Shown here in pieces: positions 1 through 10,233 of a DNA stretch of 64,000 nt. Position 1 is the first letter of the stretch; each line of letters opens with the position of its first letter. The DNA is from Methanobacterium aggregans (GTDB taxonomy: Archaea; Methanobacteriota; Methanobacteria; Methanobacteriales; Methanobacteriaceae). Below the pieces are notes generated by a model. That model had not been told where the DNA came from and searched no databases. It saw nothing but the letters and a program-made list of their open reading frames with translations. The DNA lies in the NCBI RefSeq assembly GCF_017874455.1, contig NZ_JAGGLN010000003.1, positions 124,001-188,000 on the forward strand, written 5' to 3'. The position numbers and the translations under genes are program-made.

Positions 1-392
1 TCCATAGTCCTCCCAGAGAATATGACGTAGGTGTACTGAATCATCATAAAAATCGTTACCATTTGCTTGGCAGTTACTAATGAAGGCGTGAATATGGTAT
101 TGAATATACCGCCAAAGTGCAAATTAGCCCTAGCAAGCTTCAAAACACGAAGACCATCCAATTCCTCCAATGTAAAAACCCTATCCAGCTTAGCATAAGC
201 CTCCTCCCGAAAGGTACGCAGAAACTTCTCATAAAAACCAGACCCAACCAAACTGTATATCTCAGAGATTACACCCTGCAAACCCTCCACTTCGCAATTT
301 TTCAGGAACGTTAAAAGTTTATCCATATCTTCCCGTCCCATTTGACTGTCTTTTTCATAAGCTCTTTTATCCAGTTTCTCTAAGATTCCCAT
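1..392 (-). CDS. Partial hypothetical protein, runs off the left edge
   Basis: An open frame begins at an ATG at 390-392 (MGILEKLDKRAYEKDSQ...) and stays open for about 130 codons to the window edge, so the C-terminus is missing. The product is mostly helical and charged, with a more hydrophobic stretch near the visible end (LVTAKQMVTIFMMIQYTYVIF) that could be a membrane segment. It starts 44 nt after the stop of the giant surface protein on the same strand, so the two probably form one transcript. I do not recognise the family. Codon choice and the absence of stops over 130 codons support a real gene. The small plus-strand ORF opposite it is a shadow. Confidence 0.6.
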   Translation of the reverse strand, partial: MGILEKLDKRAYEKDSQMGREDMDKLLTFLKNCEVEGLQGVISEIYSLVGSGFYEKFLRTFREEAYAKLDRVFTLEELDGLRVLKLARANLHFGGIFNTIFTPSLVTAKQMVTIFMMIQYTYVIFSGRTM

Positions 393-435
393 TTCAACTA
401 CCACAGTTATTTATTACTTAATTTATTTATAAGTA

Positions 436-3400
436 TTATCCTACTAATTTGTCCGTAGTCTCTTTCACAGGCCCCGCAATCAGGAATTTAGCAAGATCTT
501 CTGGGTCCGGTGTTTCCTTTTTAAATATGGCTGTGCCTGCATTTATTATAGCGTTTAAAGTTCCAAGTGGATCTTTAAAAAACTGAACAATGGAAAGTGT
601 GGCTAAAAAAATCTTAATTTCTGTGGCAGCTTTAGGGAACATTTTGCAAAGTCCCCTTCCTAAAATTTTCATACCAACGTTAGGACCCACTCCACTCATC
701 ACTGCCGATAAACGATTAACCCATTTCCCCACAGCCGTGGTTTGAAGGATTTGATGAGATCTTTTTAATATTTGTGCTATCTGATTTGATTGTTTTACAA
801 ATCCTAAACTTCTCAAAAGCTGGTTAAATGTAGAAGCAGCTTTTATTGATGCACTCTGAACCATCTGGAGATACTCATCGGGAATTAATCCAAACACTAT
901 TTCAGCCCCAAAACCAATTAAAAGAGATTCCCATTCCTTTAATTCTTCATCACTTGGTTCTGAAGTTTTAAGAGGCTCAGGATTCCACTCCGGGATATTT
1001 CCATTGGTAGTTCCACTTGAAACTGCATTTCTAACACCCCGAATATCCCGAGCAAGCTGACCACCGCCCAGAACTGGAGGATTTGAAACCCCATTAGAAC
1101 CTCCTGAAGAATCACCACCAGTTCCACCTGAACTCTCATCCCCAGAAACCTCAGGAGCCTCTGTATTGAATAGTGGATCAACGGTTAAAACGTTCAAAGG
1201 ACCGTCCACAACATTTTGAGTAACAGAAAAGTCAATTTGTACCACATTATCGAGAGGGTTAAGATCCTGGAAATTCGATGAAACAACTGCCACAGTACTG
1301 CTTGACCCCCATTGAACTGCCTGCAGTACCAGTTCCAGCACAGCTGTACCCCCAGCAGGTAGTGTTCCCACATTCCAAATTCCAGAGAGTGTATAGTAGG
1401 TTCCCGGGCCGTTGCTGATTAAAAGCTTCAGATTTGATGGAGTAATATACTTAACAGTTACATCCGCAGTTTTTGGGCCTTTGTTCCATGTTTGAATGGT
1501 TAAGAGAACTGTTTCACCCAGATCAAGAACCGTTTTATTCACGATCATGTTGACCATCAGGTCTGTTCCGGATTCATTCAAGTTTCTCACAGATAAGCTG
1601 TAAACAACTGGAGACTCTAAAGCATTGAACCTTTCAAGACACATGGAAACTTCCAGATATCTGCCTTTAGGGGTTAACTGAGTTTTAACTCCATTCTGGA
1701 CGTTCTCCCACTGCGACCAGTTGCTCTGGTCGTTGGAGCTTCTGACCTTAACCGTTAACAGTGTACCCAAGGGCTCATAACATGTCCAGGTTACACGTCC
1801 CCAACATGCGTTCTCAAACCCTGAATCATGAACAACAGTCCAGGTACCCTGATCGTAGATACCATTATTTGGAGCTGTCATGCTGCCCAGTGCATCGTGA
1901 ACCCCTCCAACTACCCGTTTGGAGAGGTCAACACCGTTGATCTCAGGATCTATGCGGTGAATGTACTCACCGCTACTTTCCAAAACCCATATTTTGCCAT
2001 TAACATCCTCACTCAACCCTAAAGGAAGAGAAGGAGTAATTATTCTGGCAAGTACTTCTCCATCAGAGCTGTAACGTGTTACTCCTTCTCTTTTACCGTT
2101 GAACCAGTGGTTGTAGTAATCTGCAACCCACAAACTGCCATCATGGGAAACCAATATGGAACCCTCGTACATGTATGAAAGTGATTTGGTCCAGTTAACT
2201 ATGTTTGTGGTTGTATCGAATCTTGCCAGCTTTGTTTCAGGCCAAAGCCAGTGGTTGTATATCTCGTACAAAAATAAGTGGTTGTCATCGTCCAAAGCCA
2301 TGCTGTAAATGGGGCAACCCACATCAAACACCTTCATAGTTTCTGTGGAAGGATCCAACCGGAGCAGATTGTTACCTCCAGACCATAAAATACCAATTTT
2401 ATCCATCAGCACATAGGAAGGGCTGTGATTAACCTTTGAAACATCGATTACCTTTAATATTTGACCATTTTCGTTATCAATGCAGTAATATCTGTTAGTT
2501 TCGCTGCTACCCACCCATAAATTGTTTTGTGAATCTATGGTCAGTGCCTTGATTCCGTTGGCATAATTGGCATAGCTCCCCCGGTAATCTCCTGGGATGT
2601 ATGTGCCCTGAGTTTCAGAGGTTAAAACAACCTCATAAAGTACACATTCATCCGAACCCCATGGCAGAAGTTCATCAGACGTGATTACTCCGTTTCCATC
2701 CTTATCATGACACGTTTCGATTGCTCCGTTATGGTTACGATCCCGATAATTTCCATTTTCGTAGGATCCTATTTTAACTAGGGTGCCCGTTATTTTATTG
2801 GAAACCCAGCAGTTTCCCTGATCATCTGCAGCCGTACGGAATGGAAATGCATTTTCCTGTGGACTGGTTCTGTAGCGTGCAACTTCCTGGCCTGTGAGCA
2901 CATCAATCTTTGATACAGTTCCCTGGTTGGTGTTAGGCACCCAAAGATATTTTTTTGATAGATTAACCTGATTATCAAGCTTTAAATTATTATCAGAACA
3001 GTTTATATTGTTAAATACTCCATCCTTGAAGTCAGAAGTTGTGTTGTAGGTTCTGTTTTCACCTGTGGCGCTTACGGAACCCATGAAAAGTAGAACCATT
3101 CCTAAAACTGTTAAAAAAACAACTAATTTATTGGGTTTGACATTATCCCTTTTTAAATTGATGTAAGAACCTAAAAAAACTAAAAGAATAGCAATGGCTG
3201 AAAAATTGAGGTAAATGCCAGTACTTTCCATTGGAATAGTGTTATGCTTAGGTGGGGGCATATCTCCACTTCCTGAGAAGTAATTATGTGTAGTCACAGC
3301 ATAAGCCTTGTTTTCGACCTTAATATTATAATTAATCTGATTTAAAGGAGGTAACGCAGGAAAACTCAAGCTAAAGAGGGTTGTGGAACCCGGTGCAATA

Positions 3401-5514
3401 AATCCAATGTACCATGACCCATTTTGATAGTAACCCTGACTTGGACGGGGTGTGGATCCCTGAGGGATCTTAACTGGTACCGCTAGATTGAAGGCAGTGT
3501 CAAGACCGTTGTTGTGCACAGTTAAAGTGTGGACCCCATTTTTTGTGTTATTATTCACTTCCAAGTTAAATAGGGGAATGTAAATACTCCCAGATAATTC
3601 AGAATTAGGTAAAGGATCGTATTCATCATGAGTTTCATTCAAATTATAAATCAAATTTTTACCAGCCATTTCTGGAGTTATTGTGCCGTTAATTTCTATG
3701 TATGCACTTTCACCAGGATTTAAAGTTCCTATGGCCCAATCAGAACCATCTATGAACCCTTGACTGTTTATGGGCCAGATGAAGCCGGGAGGTAAATTAA
3801 GGTGGACAAGGAGGTTATGGGCTGCATCCGGGCCATTGTTGATTAATTTGGTAATAATTTTAACGTTGTCCCCAACGCTTGGATTTGAATTGTTTAAAGT
3901 TGTTTCCATCTTAACATCTGATCTTATGGTTCGAACCATGAGATCGTAAAGGATCGGAGATTCGTAACCTGTGAGTCTTATTAATTCTGTTTCTATCTCT
4001 AAATATCTGCCTTTTGGGGTTGAATTAAGGTGAAATCCATTTTGAACTGTTTCCCAGTTTGACCAGTTTGTTCTGTCGTTGGAACTGCGTGTTCTCACCG
4101 TTACTCTGGTTCCTGCAGGTTCAAAGCACGTCCATGAAACCAACCCCCACTGGCTGTTTTGAAGGCCAGAATCATGAACAACTGTCCATGTTCCTTTATT
4201 GGTGGTTATGGTGTTTGATATGGTTCCTGTCATATCACTGTAGCCGTAGTGGGTGCCCCCGATTATCTTCTTTGATAACTCCACCCCGTTGATTATGTTT
4301 CCCACACTGTCTTTTTGGTTGTTACTTGGGTTAATGCGATGTACGTATTCATCACCATAATCCACCACCCATACTTTACCCTGGTTATCCACTGAAACCC
4401 CTGTGGGTGTGGCTCCAACTATTACCGTGGCTTTGAAGTCTCCATTGTTTGAGTATCGGGTTACTGTTCCTGCTGCAGAATTGGCTATCCACACGTCTCC
4501 ATCATCGGTGACTGCCACTCCCCTGGATTGGTATGGGCATGGTTTTGTCCATTCAACCTTTCCTGTTAAAATGTTTATCCTTGAAAAACATGATGAATCC
4601 CATCCTGCCACGAAGAGGTGATTGTTTCTATCGAGTCCCAACCCATAGACGAAGTGTTTGAGTCTTATGGTGGTGATGGAATTGTTACTGGTGTCCAGAC
4701 GAAGTAAGTTCTGGCCACCTGCACCTGATGACCATAGTATGCCGTTCTGGTCTATAACTGCACCATAGGGAGTGTGCACCACAGATGAGAGATCAACAGT
4801 GTTCATTATCTGGCCTGTTTTTCCATCGACATGGTAATACTTCTTTGATCCATATGTACCGAGCCATACATTGTTTTTGGAGTCCACAGCTATTCCCCTC
4901 GGACCGGGATTGTTGTTGTCGTTAACGTAGGGGCCTGTGTAATTTCCAGGGTCGTACGTACCCTCGTGTCCAGGTATAAGAATAACTTCGTATAACACAC
5001 ATTCATCCTGGCCCCAAGGAAGGATTTCATCTGCTGTTATTATTCCATTTCCATCCAGATCTCTGCAAGTGTCTGCAACACCGTTTTGGTTCCGGTCTGT
5101 GTAGCAGCTGTTCTCTAAAAGTCCAATTTTTACTGCAGTACCTGTCTGCCGGTTTCCTAACCAGCAGTTACCCTCAAGATCCACGGTTGTTCTGGAGGGA
5201 TTTGTAGAACTTTGGGGTCCAGTTCTGTAACGGGCTATTTCCATGCCTGTAATTGTATTAATTTTTGAAACTGTTCCTTGGTTACTGTTAGGTACCCAAA
5301 TGTATGGGAGTGCAGATTGTGAGCCGTTAGAAAGCTGAATCTGGTTATTGGTGCTGTTATGCTCAAGTCCCACCATTGTGCCTTCATCAAAGTCTTCATC
5401 AAAGGTGTAATTTTGTTCAAATTCAGCAGCCGAAGCTGTTTCGCAAAGTATAAATGCCAATATAACTGTTAAAACAGTTAAGATCTGTTTTTGATTTGGA
5501 TGTAACCCTTTCAA
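436..5514 (-). CDS. Giant secreted protein: two fused beta-propeller/DUF11 surface modules
   Basis: About 1692 residues from a TTG start at 5514, preceded by GGTGGTGGAG at a 9-nt spacing and followed at once by a signal peptide (KGLHPNQKQILTVLTVILAF, then ETASAA). The frame stays open upstream to 5631, but that start has no ribosome binding site. The protein is an internal duplication with an offset of about 785 residues. Each copy has a Vgb/SMP-30-like propeller (LWVPNTNQGTVSKI, RGIAVDSKNNVWLG type repeats), an EF-hand-like insert (DLDGNGIITADE near residue 150 and DKDGNGVITSDE near 937), a jelly-roll-like segment (GTWTVVHDSG...W) and DUF11-type repeats (NNGPDAAHN). Between the copies lie a membrane anchor and a second signal-peptide-like segment. 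After the second copy come a Ser/Gly linker and a helical C-terminal region of about 190 residues. It is probably cell-surface or adhesive. Ligand unknown. Confidence 0.85.
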   Translation of the reverse strand: MKGLHPNQKQILTVLTVILAFILCETASAAEFEQNYTFDEDFDEGTMVGLEHNSTNNQIQLSNGSQSALPYIWVPNSNQGTVSKINTITGMEIARYRTGPQSSTNPSRTTVDLEGNCWLGNRQTGTAVKIGLLENSCYTDRNQNGVADTCRDLDGNGIITADEILPWGQDECVLYEVILIPGHEGTYDPGNYTGPYVNDNNNPGPRGIAVDSKNNVWLGTYGSKKYYHVDGKTGQIMNTVDLSSVVHTPYGAVIDQNGILWSSGAGGQNLLRLDTSNNSITTIRLKHFVYGLGLDRNNHLFVAGWDSSCFSRINILTGKVEWTKPCPYQSRGVAVTDDGDVWIANSAAGTVTRYSNNGDFKATVIVGATPTGVSVDNQGKVWVVDYGDEYVHRINPSNNQKDSVGNIINGVELSKKIIGGTHYGYSDMTGTISNTITTNKGTWTVVHDSGLQNSQWGLVSWTCFEPAGTRVTVRTRSSNDRTNWSNWETVQNGFHLNSTPKGRYLEIETELIRLTGYESPILYDLMVRTIRSDVKMETTLNNSNPSVGDNVKIITKLINNGPDAAHNLLVHLNLPPGFIWPINSQGFIDGSDWAIGTLNPGESAYIEINGTITPEMAGKNLIYNLNETHDEYDPLPNSELSGSIYIPLFNLEVNNNTKNGVHTLTVHNNGLDTAFNLAVPVKIPQGSTPRPSQGYYQNGSWYIGFIAPGSTTLFSLSFPALPPLNQINYNIKVENKAYAVTTHNYFSGSGDMPPPKHNTIPMESTGIYLNFSAIAILLVFLGSYINLKRDNVKPNKLVVFLTVLGMVLLFMGSVSATGENRTYNTTSDFKDGVFNNINCSDNNLKLDNQVNLSKKYLWVPNTNQGTVSKIDVLTGQEVARYRTSPQENAFPFRTAADDQGNCWVSNKITGTLVKIGSYENGNYRDRNHNGAIETCHDKDGNGVITSDELLPWGSDECVLYEVVLTSETQGTYIPGDYRGSYANYANGIKALTIDSQNNLWVGSSETNRYYCIDNENGQILKVIDVSKVNHSPSYVLMDKIGILWSGGNNLLRLDPSTETMKVFDVGCPIYSMALDDDNHLFLYEIYNHWLWPETKLARFDTTTNIVNWTKSLSYMYEGSILVSHDGSLWVADYYNHWFNGKREGVTRYSSDGEVLARIITPSLPLGLSEDVNGKIWVLESSGEYIHRIDPEINGVDLSKRVVGGVHDALGSMTAPNNGIYDQGTWTVVHDSGFENACWGRVTWTCYEPLGTLLTVKVRSSNDQSNWSQWENVQNGVKTQLTPKGRYLEVSMCLERFNALESPVVYSLSVRNLNESGTDLMVNMIVNKTVLDLGETVLLTIQTWNKGPKTADVTVKYITPSNLKLLISNGPGTYYTLSGIWNVGTLPAGGTAVLELVLQAVQWGSSSTVAVVSSNFQDLNPLDNVVQIDFSVTQNVVDGPLNVLTVDPLFNTEAPEVSGDESSGGTGGDSSGGSNGVSNPPVLGGGQLARDIRGVRNAVSSGTTNGNIPEWNPEPLKTSEPSDEELKEWESLLIGFGAEIVFGLIPDEYLQMVQSASIKAASTFNQLLRSLGFVKQSNQIAQILKRSHQILQTTAVGKWVNRLSAVMSGVGPNVGMKILGRGLCKMFPKAATEIKIFLATLSIVQFFKDPLGTLNAIINAGTAIFKKETPDPEDLAKFLIAGPVKETTDKLVG

Positions 5515-5736
5515 TATCTGTATCTCCACCACCACAAGTAATATTTTTAGTATTATATGGTAATATTGAATTAGTAGTAATACTATATAAATTTTTTGTA
5601 GTACTATTGGTAGAGTTATCATGAAATTCAAAAAAAGAAGTTAAATCACTTGAAAAAAGTCAATTATCAATTGAGTCATAAAAATAGAATTTAAAATAAA
5701 TTCAAGATTAAAGAGGATTAATAATGCTGTAAAACC

Positions 5737-6441
5737 CTAAAATTCCCCATCCCTGAACTTAACTATGGTGGTGGAAAGATACTTCTTATCGGTTGCAAAT
5801 CCTTCAAAAACCTTTTCATCTTCCATGCTGCAGTTTTGAACCGATATAACCCGTTTATCACGTTTTTCTCCAGATATGATCTCTTCAAGTTCCTCAGAAT
5901 GCCTAGAAGTCTTCATTATAACGAAAGTGTCGCCGTGAGGAAGTATCTGGGCTAGACGTTCGTCCACTTTAGGCACTATGACTATTATTTCATCTTTATC
6001 TGCAAGCTGAATCCCTGAAGCTGCTGCACAGCCCGTGAATGAAGTTATCCCGGGTATTATTTCCACTTCAAAGCCGTTAGTCTTCAACCTGCTTGAAACG
6101 TAGGAAAACGTGCTGTAAACCGTTGGATCCCCCAGAGTTATGAAGGCCAGATCCATGCCTTCCTCAAGTCTCCGGGCCATTAAATCTGCAGCATCATCCC
6201 AGTAACCTTCAAGCTCATTTTTATCCTCTATCATTGGGAAAAGAGGCTCCATTACCTCGTATCCTTCTTCACGTTCATCGAGAACCGGTTGAACTATTGA
6301 AAGTGCCAGACTGGGCTTTGAACTTGCTGATCTTGGTGCGCAAACCACAGGGACAGTTTTTAATAGTTTATCTGCTTTTATAGTTAAGAGTTCTGTGTCT
6401 CCTGGACCCACACCTATTCCTATTAATTTTCCTTTCTTCAT
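5737..6441 (-). CDS. cbiL: Cobalt-factor II C20-methyltransferase
   Basis: SAM-dependent tetrapyrrole methylase of the CobI/CbiL type. It adds the C20 methyl group in the oxygen-independent (early cobalt insertion) corrin ring pathway. Visible features are the N-terminal KLIGIGVGPGDTELLTIKA motif, the LGDPTVYSTFSYV loop and EIIPGITSFTGCAAASG, all typical of the fold. Length of about 234 residues is normal. The frame is open to a TTG at 6495, but the ATG at 6441 (MKKGKLIG) matches the family N-terminus and is preferred. It stands alone on the minus strand; the other cobamide genes of the window (cbiB, cbiG, cbiH, cobT) lie 35-52 kb away. Confidence 0.9.
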   Translation of the reverse strand: MKKGKLIGIGVGPGDTELLTIKADKLLKTVPVVCAPRSASSKPSLALSIVQPVLDEREEGYEVMEPLFPMIEDKNELEGYWDDAADLMARRLEEGMDLAFITLGDPTVYSTFSYVSSRLKTNGFEVEIIPGITSFTGCAAASGIQLADKDEIIVIVPKVDERLAQILPHGDTFVIMKTSRHSEELEEIISGEKRDKRVISVQNCSMEDEKVFEGFATDKKYLSTTIVKFRDGEF

Positions 6442-6596
6442 ATTCTGCACGCAAACCTTGTGTTGTTCTGGAAGTTCATAAAACTTTGAAAACAAGATAA
6501 TATTATGATAAATACCTTGATCTATCCATACGAACTTTTATAAAACCTTCTTTAAGCTTTCATCTATTTATACCATCAACAAAAATATAAGTGTTT

Positions 6597-8336
6597 ATGG
6601 AAAATGGCTTTTTTTGTGAGAAGTGTGGGATGATAAAGGCAAGGTGCATCTGCCCTAAAAATGGGTTTAAAGGTGCTGAAAAATCATCCCCGAAAAATAA
6701 TAATGTTTCAGAGCTGAGAAAGCTCTACCCTGATGTTGATGATGAAATAATTGAGAATTTTCCCTTTTCAGAGCCCAGGCACAATCAGTTTGATATAATA
6801 TCCCGCATAAGTGATGCAATAGATGAGGGCTACCGTTACATAGTTCTTGAGGCAGGCACTGGAACTGGTAAGTCTGCAATTGCCACAACACTTGCAAGGA
6901 TATACGAACCCGCCTACATCCTAACCATGACCAAACAGCTTCAGAGCCAGTACGCTGAGGAGTTCGGATACCCCATGGTCAAGGGCCGTGGAAACTTCAG
7001 CTGTAAGGATGCAGGTCTGGTGGACACCTGCGACATTGGAACATGCCAAACAGTTCCAAACTCTCAGAACTTCGCATGTAAATTTGGAATAACCAAGTCA
7101 CAATATGAAGAGGGCCCTTTTGCATTTGAAGATGCTTATGGAACTCCGATTCACTTCAGATCAGCTGATCAGTGCAACTACTGGAGGCAGAAGGCCCGGG
7201 CAGTTGAAAGTTCAATAACACTTATGAACTACGACTACGCCCTTCTCGAGCTTGCCTATGTTAAGCACTTCGGAAAGAGAAATCTAATGATCCTTGATGA
7301 AGCCCACAACATCGAGGACAAGCTCATGCGCAGAATGGAACTGAACATCTACAACAGAAGCCTGCGTAACGATATTAAAAAGAGCATACCTCAGAACATG
7401 ATGGGTTACGACGATCCGAAGGACTGGACAGCTTTCATTCAGTCCATATATGGTTCTTACAAGGACATGGGACTTAAAGAACTGCCTAAAAACAAGGCAG
7501 ACAGGATCAACAGGACAAAGGGTAGGCTCAGCGAGCTCATGAACAACCTGGAGGCCCATCCAGAAAACTGGGTGGTTGACACAAGTCCCGGTGCTGTTTC
7601 CTTCAAACCACTGAAGGTGGATGTCTACGCCAATGAAAGACTGTTCCAGTACGCCGATACTTGCATCTTCATGAGTGCAACCATCCTGGATCATGACCTC
7701 TTCTGCAGATGGCTTGGAATAGACCCTAAAGAGGTTTACTACCTCCGGATAAAGAGCACCTTCCCTGTGACTTCAAGGCCGGTTCACATCAAAAGTGTTG
7801 GGCCCCTTTCACAGCGAGCAATAAGAAGAACAGCCCCTAAAACCATTCCAATACTTGAAAAAATACTTGAACACCATCACAGGGAAAAGGGACTTATACA
7901 CACCCACAACTACAAGTGTCAGGAGTACATCATGAAACATTTGCAGGACAAACGCCTAATGAACCATGACAGTAAAAACAGGGAGTACAAACTCCATGAA
8001 TTCGAGAAAAGCAAGGATCCCCTTGTGCTTGTGAGTCCATCAATGAGCGAGGGAGTGGACCTGCCCTATGAGAAGTGCCAGTTCCAGGTGATCTACAAGG
8101 TGCCCTTCCCATACCTTGGTGACAGGCAGATAAAAAAACGTAAGGACATGGATCCCAAGTGGTACGCCTACAAAACCGTTATGACCCTCATACAGGCCTA
8201 CGGTAGGGGAATGCGTGCCGAGGACGATTACTGTGAAACCTACGTCCTCGATGGAAACATAAAAATGCTTTTCAGAAACAAGTTGTACAAATCCCTGGTA
8301 CCTGAATTCTTCAGCGAAGCCATAGAAAGGGATTGA
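6597..8336 (+). CDS. XPD/Rad3/DinG-family DNA helicase with Fe-S cysteines
   Basis: Superfamily 2 helicase of about 579 residues. A short N-terminal zinc-ribbon-like motif ([14 protein letters not shown]) is followed by Walker A ([14 protein letters not shown]), a cysteine-bearing insert ([29 protein letters not shown]) in the place of the XPD Fe-S domain, the DEAH box ([13 protein letters not shown]) and C-terminal motifs ([23 protein letters not shown]). These support an ATP-dependent 5'-3' DNA helicase. The GTG at 6591 is in frame, but the ATG at 6597 is the more natural start; no strong ribosome binding site is visible. A TATA-like TTTATAAAA lies near 6538. Role in repair is inferred from the family, and the exact substrate is unknown. 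Confidence 0.9.
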   Translation: MENGFFCEKCGMIKARCICPKNGFKGAEKSSPKNNNVSELRKLYPDVDDEIIENFPFSEPRHNQFDIISRISDAIDEGYRYIVLEAGTGTGKSAIATTLARIYEPAYILTMTKQLQSQYAEEFGYPMVKGRGNFSCKDAGLVDTCDIGTCQTVPNSQNFACKFGITKSQYEEGPFAFEDAYGTPIHFRSADQCNYWRQKARAVESSITLMNYDYALLELAYVKHFGKRNLMILDEAHNIEDKLMRRMELNIYNRSLRNDIKKSIPQNMMGYDDPKDWTAFIQSIYGSYKDMGLKELPKNKADRINRTKGRLSELMNNLEAHPENWVVDTSPGAVSFKPLKVDVYANERLFQYADTCIFMSATILDHDLFCRWLGIDPKEVYYLRIKSTFPVTSRPVHIKSVGPLSQRAIRRTAPKTIPILEKILEHHHREKGLIHTHNYKCQEYIMKHLQDKRLMNHDSKNREYKLHEFEKSKDPLVLVSPSMSEGVDLPYEKCQFQVIYKVPFPYLGDRQIKKRKDMDPKWYAYKTVMTLIQAYGRGMRAEDDYCETYVLDGNIKMLFRNKLYKSLVPEFFSEAIERD

Positions 8337-8345
8337 AACAATTTA

Positions 8346-8364
8346 AAATCTTTTTTAAAGATTT
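8346..8364 (+). terminator. Candidate hairpin terminator after the helicase
   Basis: Inverted repeat AAATCTTT-TTT-AAAGATTT, 9 nt after the helicase stop codon. It has perfect 8-bp arms, but the composition is AT-only apart from one G-C pair, so stability is low. The location at the end of a transcription unit is the main support. Confidence 0.4.
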
Positions 8365-8487
8365 AAATCATTGCACTGAAAAATCAAGATTATAATTTGA
8401 ATAAAAGAATTAAAATAAAAATTTTTAATCTAAACTATAACAGAGCCATAAAAGTTTTGAAACTTCGGTTATTCAGTTTTATAAGAA

Positions 8488-9207
8488 TTATTCCCATTTA
8501 GCCCGCCATTCCTTCTTCTTCTCAGGGGACATCCAGTGGCTACCGTCACAGAAGGGTTTGTTATCGGATTTTCCACACTGACACAGGGTTACCCTGTTTC
8601 TGATTTCATAGACATGACCATCCTCAGATTCTACCGGAATTCCTCCCCTGACCCATATTGGACCTTCACAGTCCTTCTGAGGGTCATGAACCATTACTAT
8701 GGATGGTTCAAATTCTGGTTCAATTGTTTCACCTGTTCCTTTATCCACCAGAACCAGCCTGCCGGATGGGCAGCTTTCAGCCTCTTCAACTGCAATTTCT
8801 CTGGAATTGGGGTTGTCGGATTCTGCAACAAGTTTTCTTATGCCTCCCTCCCTCATACAGAAGCGTGAATGATCGCAGAGGGACCATACATCCAGCAACT
8901 TCAGGGTTGGACCCTCTGTTTCCACAGCCTCGTCAATGTAATGTTTTCTACTGGCAGTTTCAGTGCCATTGAATCCTGCCGTAACATGATTGCCGTCACA
9001 GAATGGCTTGTTCTTTGACTGTCCACAACGGCAGAGGGTGTAGGTCTCTCCACATGGAACTTCCTCCTTGGAACACCACTGGTAAGAATTCCCATCTTCA
9101 TCTGTACCTATAGCCATCCTGTAGAGTGGTACTCCACCTGAAACTATGTATGGACCGTTTTTTAGTATTCTGATCCTGAATTTTGGTAGTTCATCTTCAG
9201 ATTCCAT
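8488..9207 (-). CDS. Iron-sulfur protein with two CDGSH domains and a Fer4_19-like segment
   Basis: 239 residues. Two CDGSH zinc-finger-type 2Fe-2S motifs are visible: CRCGQSKNKPFCDGNH near residue 60 and CQCGKSDNKPFCDGSH near residue 215. Between them is a divergent ferredoxin-like segment (LLDVWSLCDHSRFCMREGG, then ESCPSGRLVL), as in bacterial and archaeal mitoNEET-related proteins. Each CDGSH unit is expected to bind a 2Fe-2S cluster through three Cys and one His. Function is redox or Fe-S related; no specific partner is indicated by the neighbours. The ATG at 9207 fits the start of homology. Confidence 0.88.
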   Translation of the reverse strand: MESEDELPKFRIRILKNGPYIVSGGVPLYRMAIGTDEDGNSYQWCSKEEVPCGETYTLCRCGQSKNKPFCDGNHVTAGFNGTETASRKHYIDEAVETEGPTLKLLDVWSLCDHSRFCMREGGIRKLVAESDNPNSREIAVEEAESCPSGRLVLVDKGTGETIEPEFEPSIVMVHDPQKDCEGPIWVRGGIPVESEDGHVYEIRNRVTLCQCGKSDNKPFCDGSHWMSPEKKKEWRAKWE

Positions 9208-9287
9208 GGAATGATCTATGGGAAGTTAAAATTAATAAATTTTTATAAAGAGAAATACCCTTGAAAATAGCATTAAATAAAAATTAG

Positions 9288-9363
<76 letters not shown>

Positions 9364-9462
9364 ATGAAAATGTATCTCATTTAGAATCAATTAGGTGTAA
9401 TTCAAATATAACTCTGTTCACTCATAAAGTTTTTGGGAAATGAAAAAAATTAGGGTGTTATT

Positions 9463-10074
9463 TCAGTTCCTTGAATATTCACTGAAACATGGTATGCAAA
9501 CTATCTCACCATTTTCAACTCGGGCCCTGTGCTCTGCAACCATCTCCCCACACTTTGCACAGCGAACTGACCTGAATATTCTGGCTTCCTCTGGAAATTC
9601 TGTTTCAACCTTCTCAACCTTGAAGAGTTCCTCTGCTGGTGCTGTGAGTATCTTATCTGTTATTTCATCCTTTATCCTTTCAAAATCTTTTTTATCTTCT
9701 TGAGTTGCGCCTTCAGAGAAGACCTTCTGCCTTGCAGCTGCAAATTCAGGATCCCATGCTTCAATACTGTCTTTAAGGGATATTCTGACGGCTTCACCTG
9801 TTTTTCTGTTCATGAATGTGTATACTTGTTTACCGTGGTCCTTGAATATTAGGTTACCTTTGCCCATTGTACAGCCCGTAACAACCTGAATTGCGTCAAC
9901 GCTGCAGCTGTCGTTTTCAACAACTGCTAAAAGCTCTTCATCAACTGCACGGGGAGATATCAAGTTTTGGATTGCTATTTCTGCCACACGGTAGCCTATG
10001 GCAGAACCTGGGCACACATGGCCGTGGAACTTGGTTACCTCTGAGAATGGGATTATTTTGACTGTTTTTTCCAT
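9463..10074 (-). CDS. FmdE/FwdE-family protein
   Basis: 203 residues related to the E subunit of formylmethanofuran dehydrogenase. The N-terminal domain has the characteristic [19 protein letters not shown] motif and an [22 protein letters not shown] segment with conserved Cys/Asp. The C-terminus carries a four-cysteine zinc ribbon (CAKCGEM...CIPC). Methanogens have several FmdE paralogues outside the fmd/fwd operons. No other formylmethanofuran dehydrogenase subunits are nearby, so a direct role in that enzyme is not established. The ATG start follows a GGTGAT-type site. Confidence 0.85.
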   Translation of the reverse strand: MEKTVKIIPFSEVTKFHGHVCPGSAIGYRVAEIAIQNLISPRAVDEELLAVVENDSCSVDAIQVVTGCTMGKGNLIFKDHGKQVYTFMNRKTGEAVRISLKDSIEAWDPEFAAARQKVFSEGATQEDKKDFERIKDEITDKILTAPAEELFKVEKVETEFPEEARIFRSVRCAKCGEMVAEHRARVENGEIVCIPCFSEYSRN

Positions 10075-10233
10075 CTTTTATCACCAACTATTTCTAAGTT
10101 TTAGAGATTATATCATATTATGTCTTATAAATCTGGTGTAAAAAACAAGGCAGAAATTTTATTTTACAAAGGGAAGTTGTTAATCAATTTTTCTTTAATT
10201 TTAAAAAAAATGAAATAAAGGTTTGATATGTGC

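Noticed and set aside
7284..7694. Minus-strand open frame of 136 codons inside the helicase gene
   Set aside because: Lies wholly opposite conserved helicase motifs and shows no independent signals.
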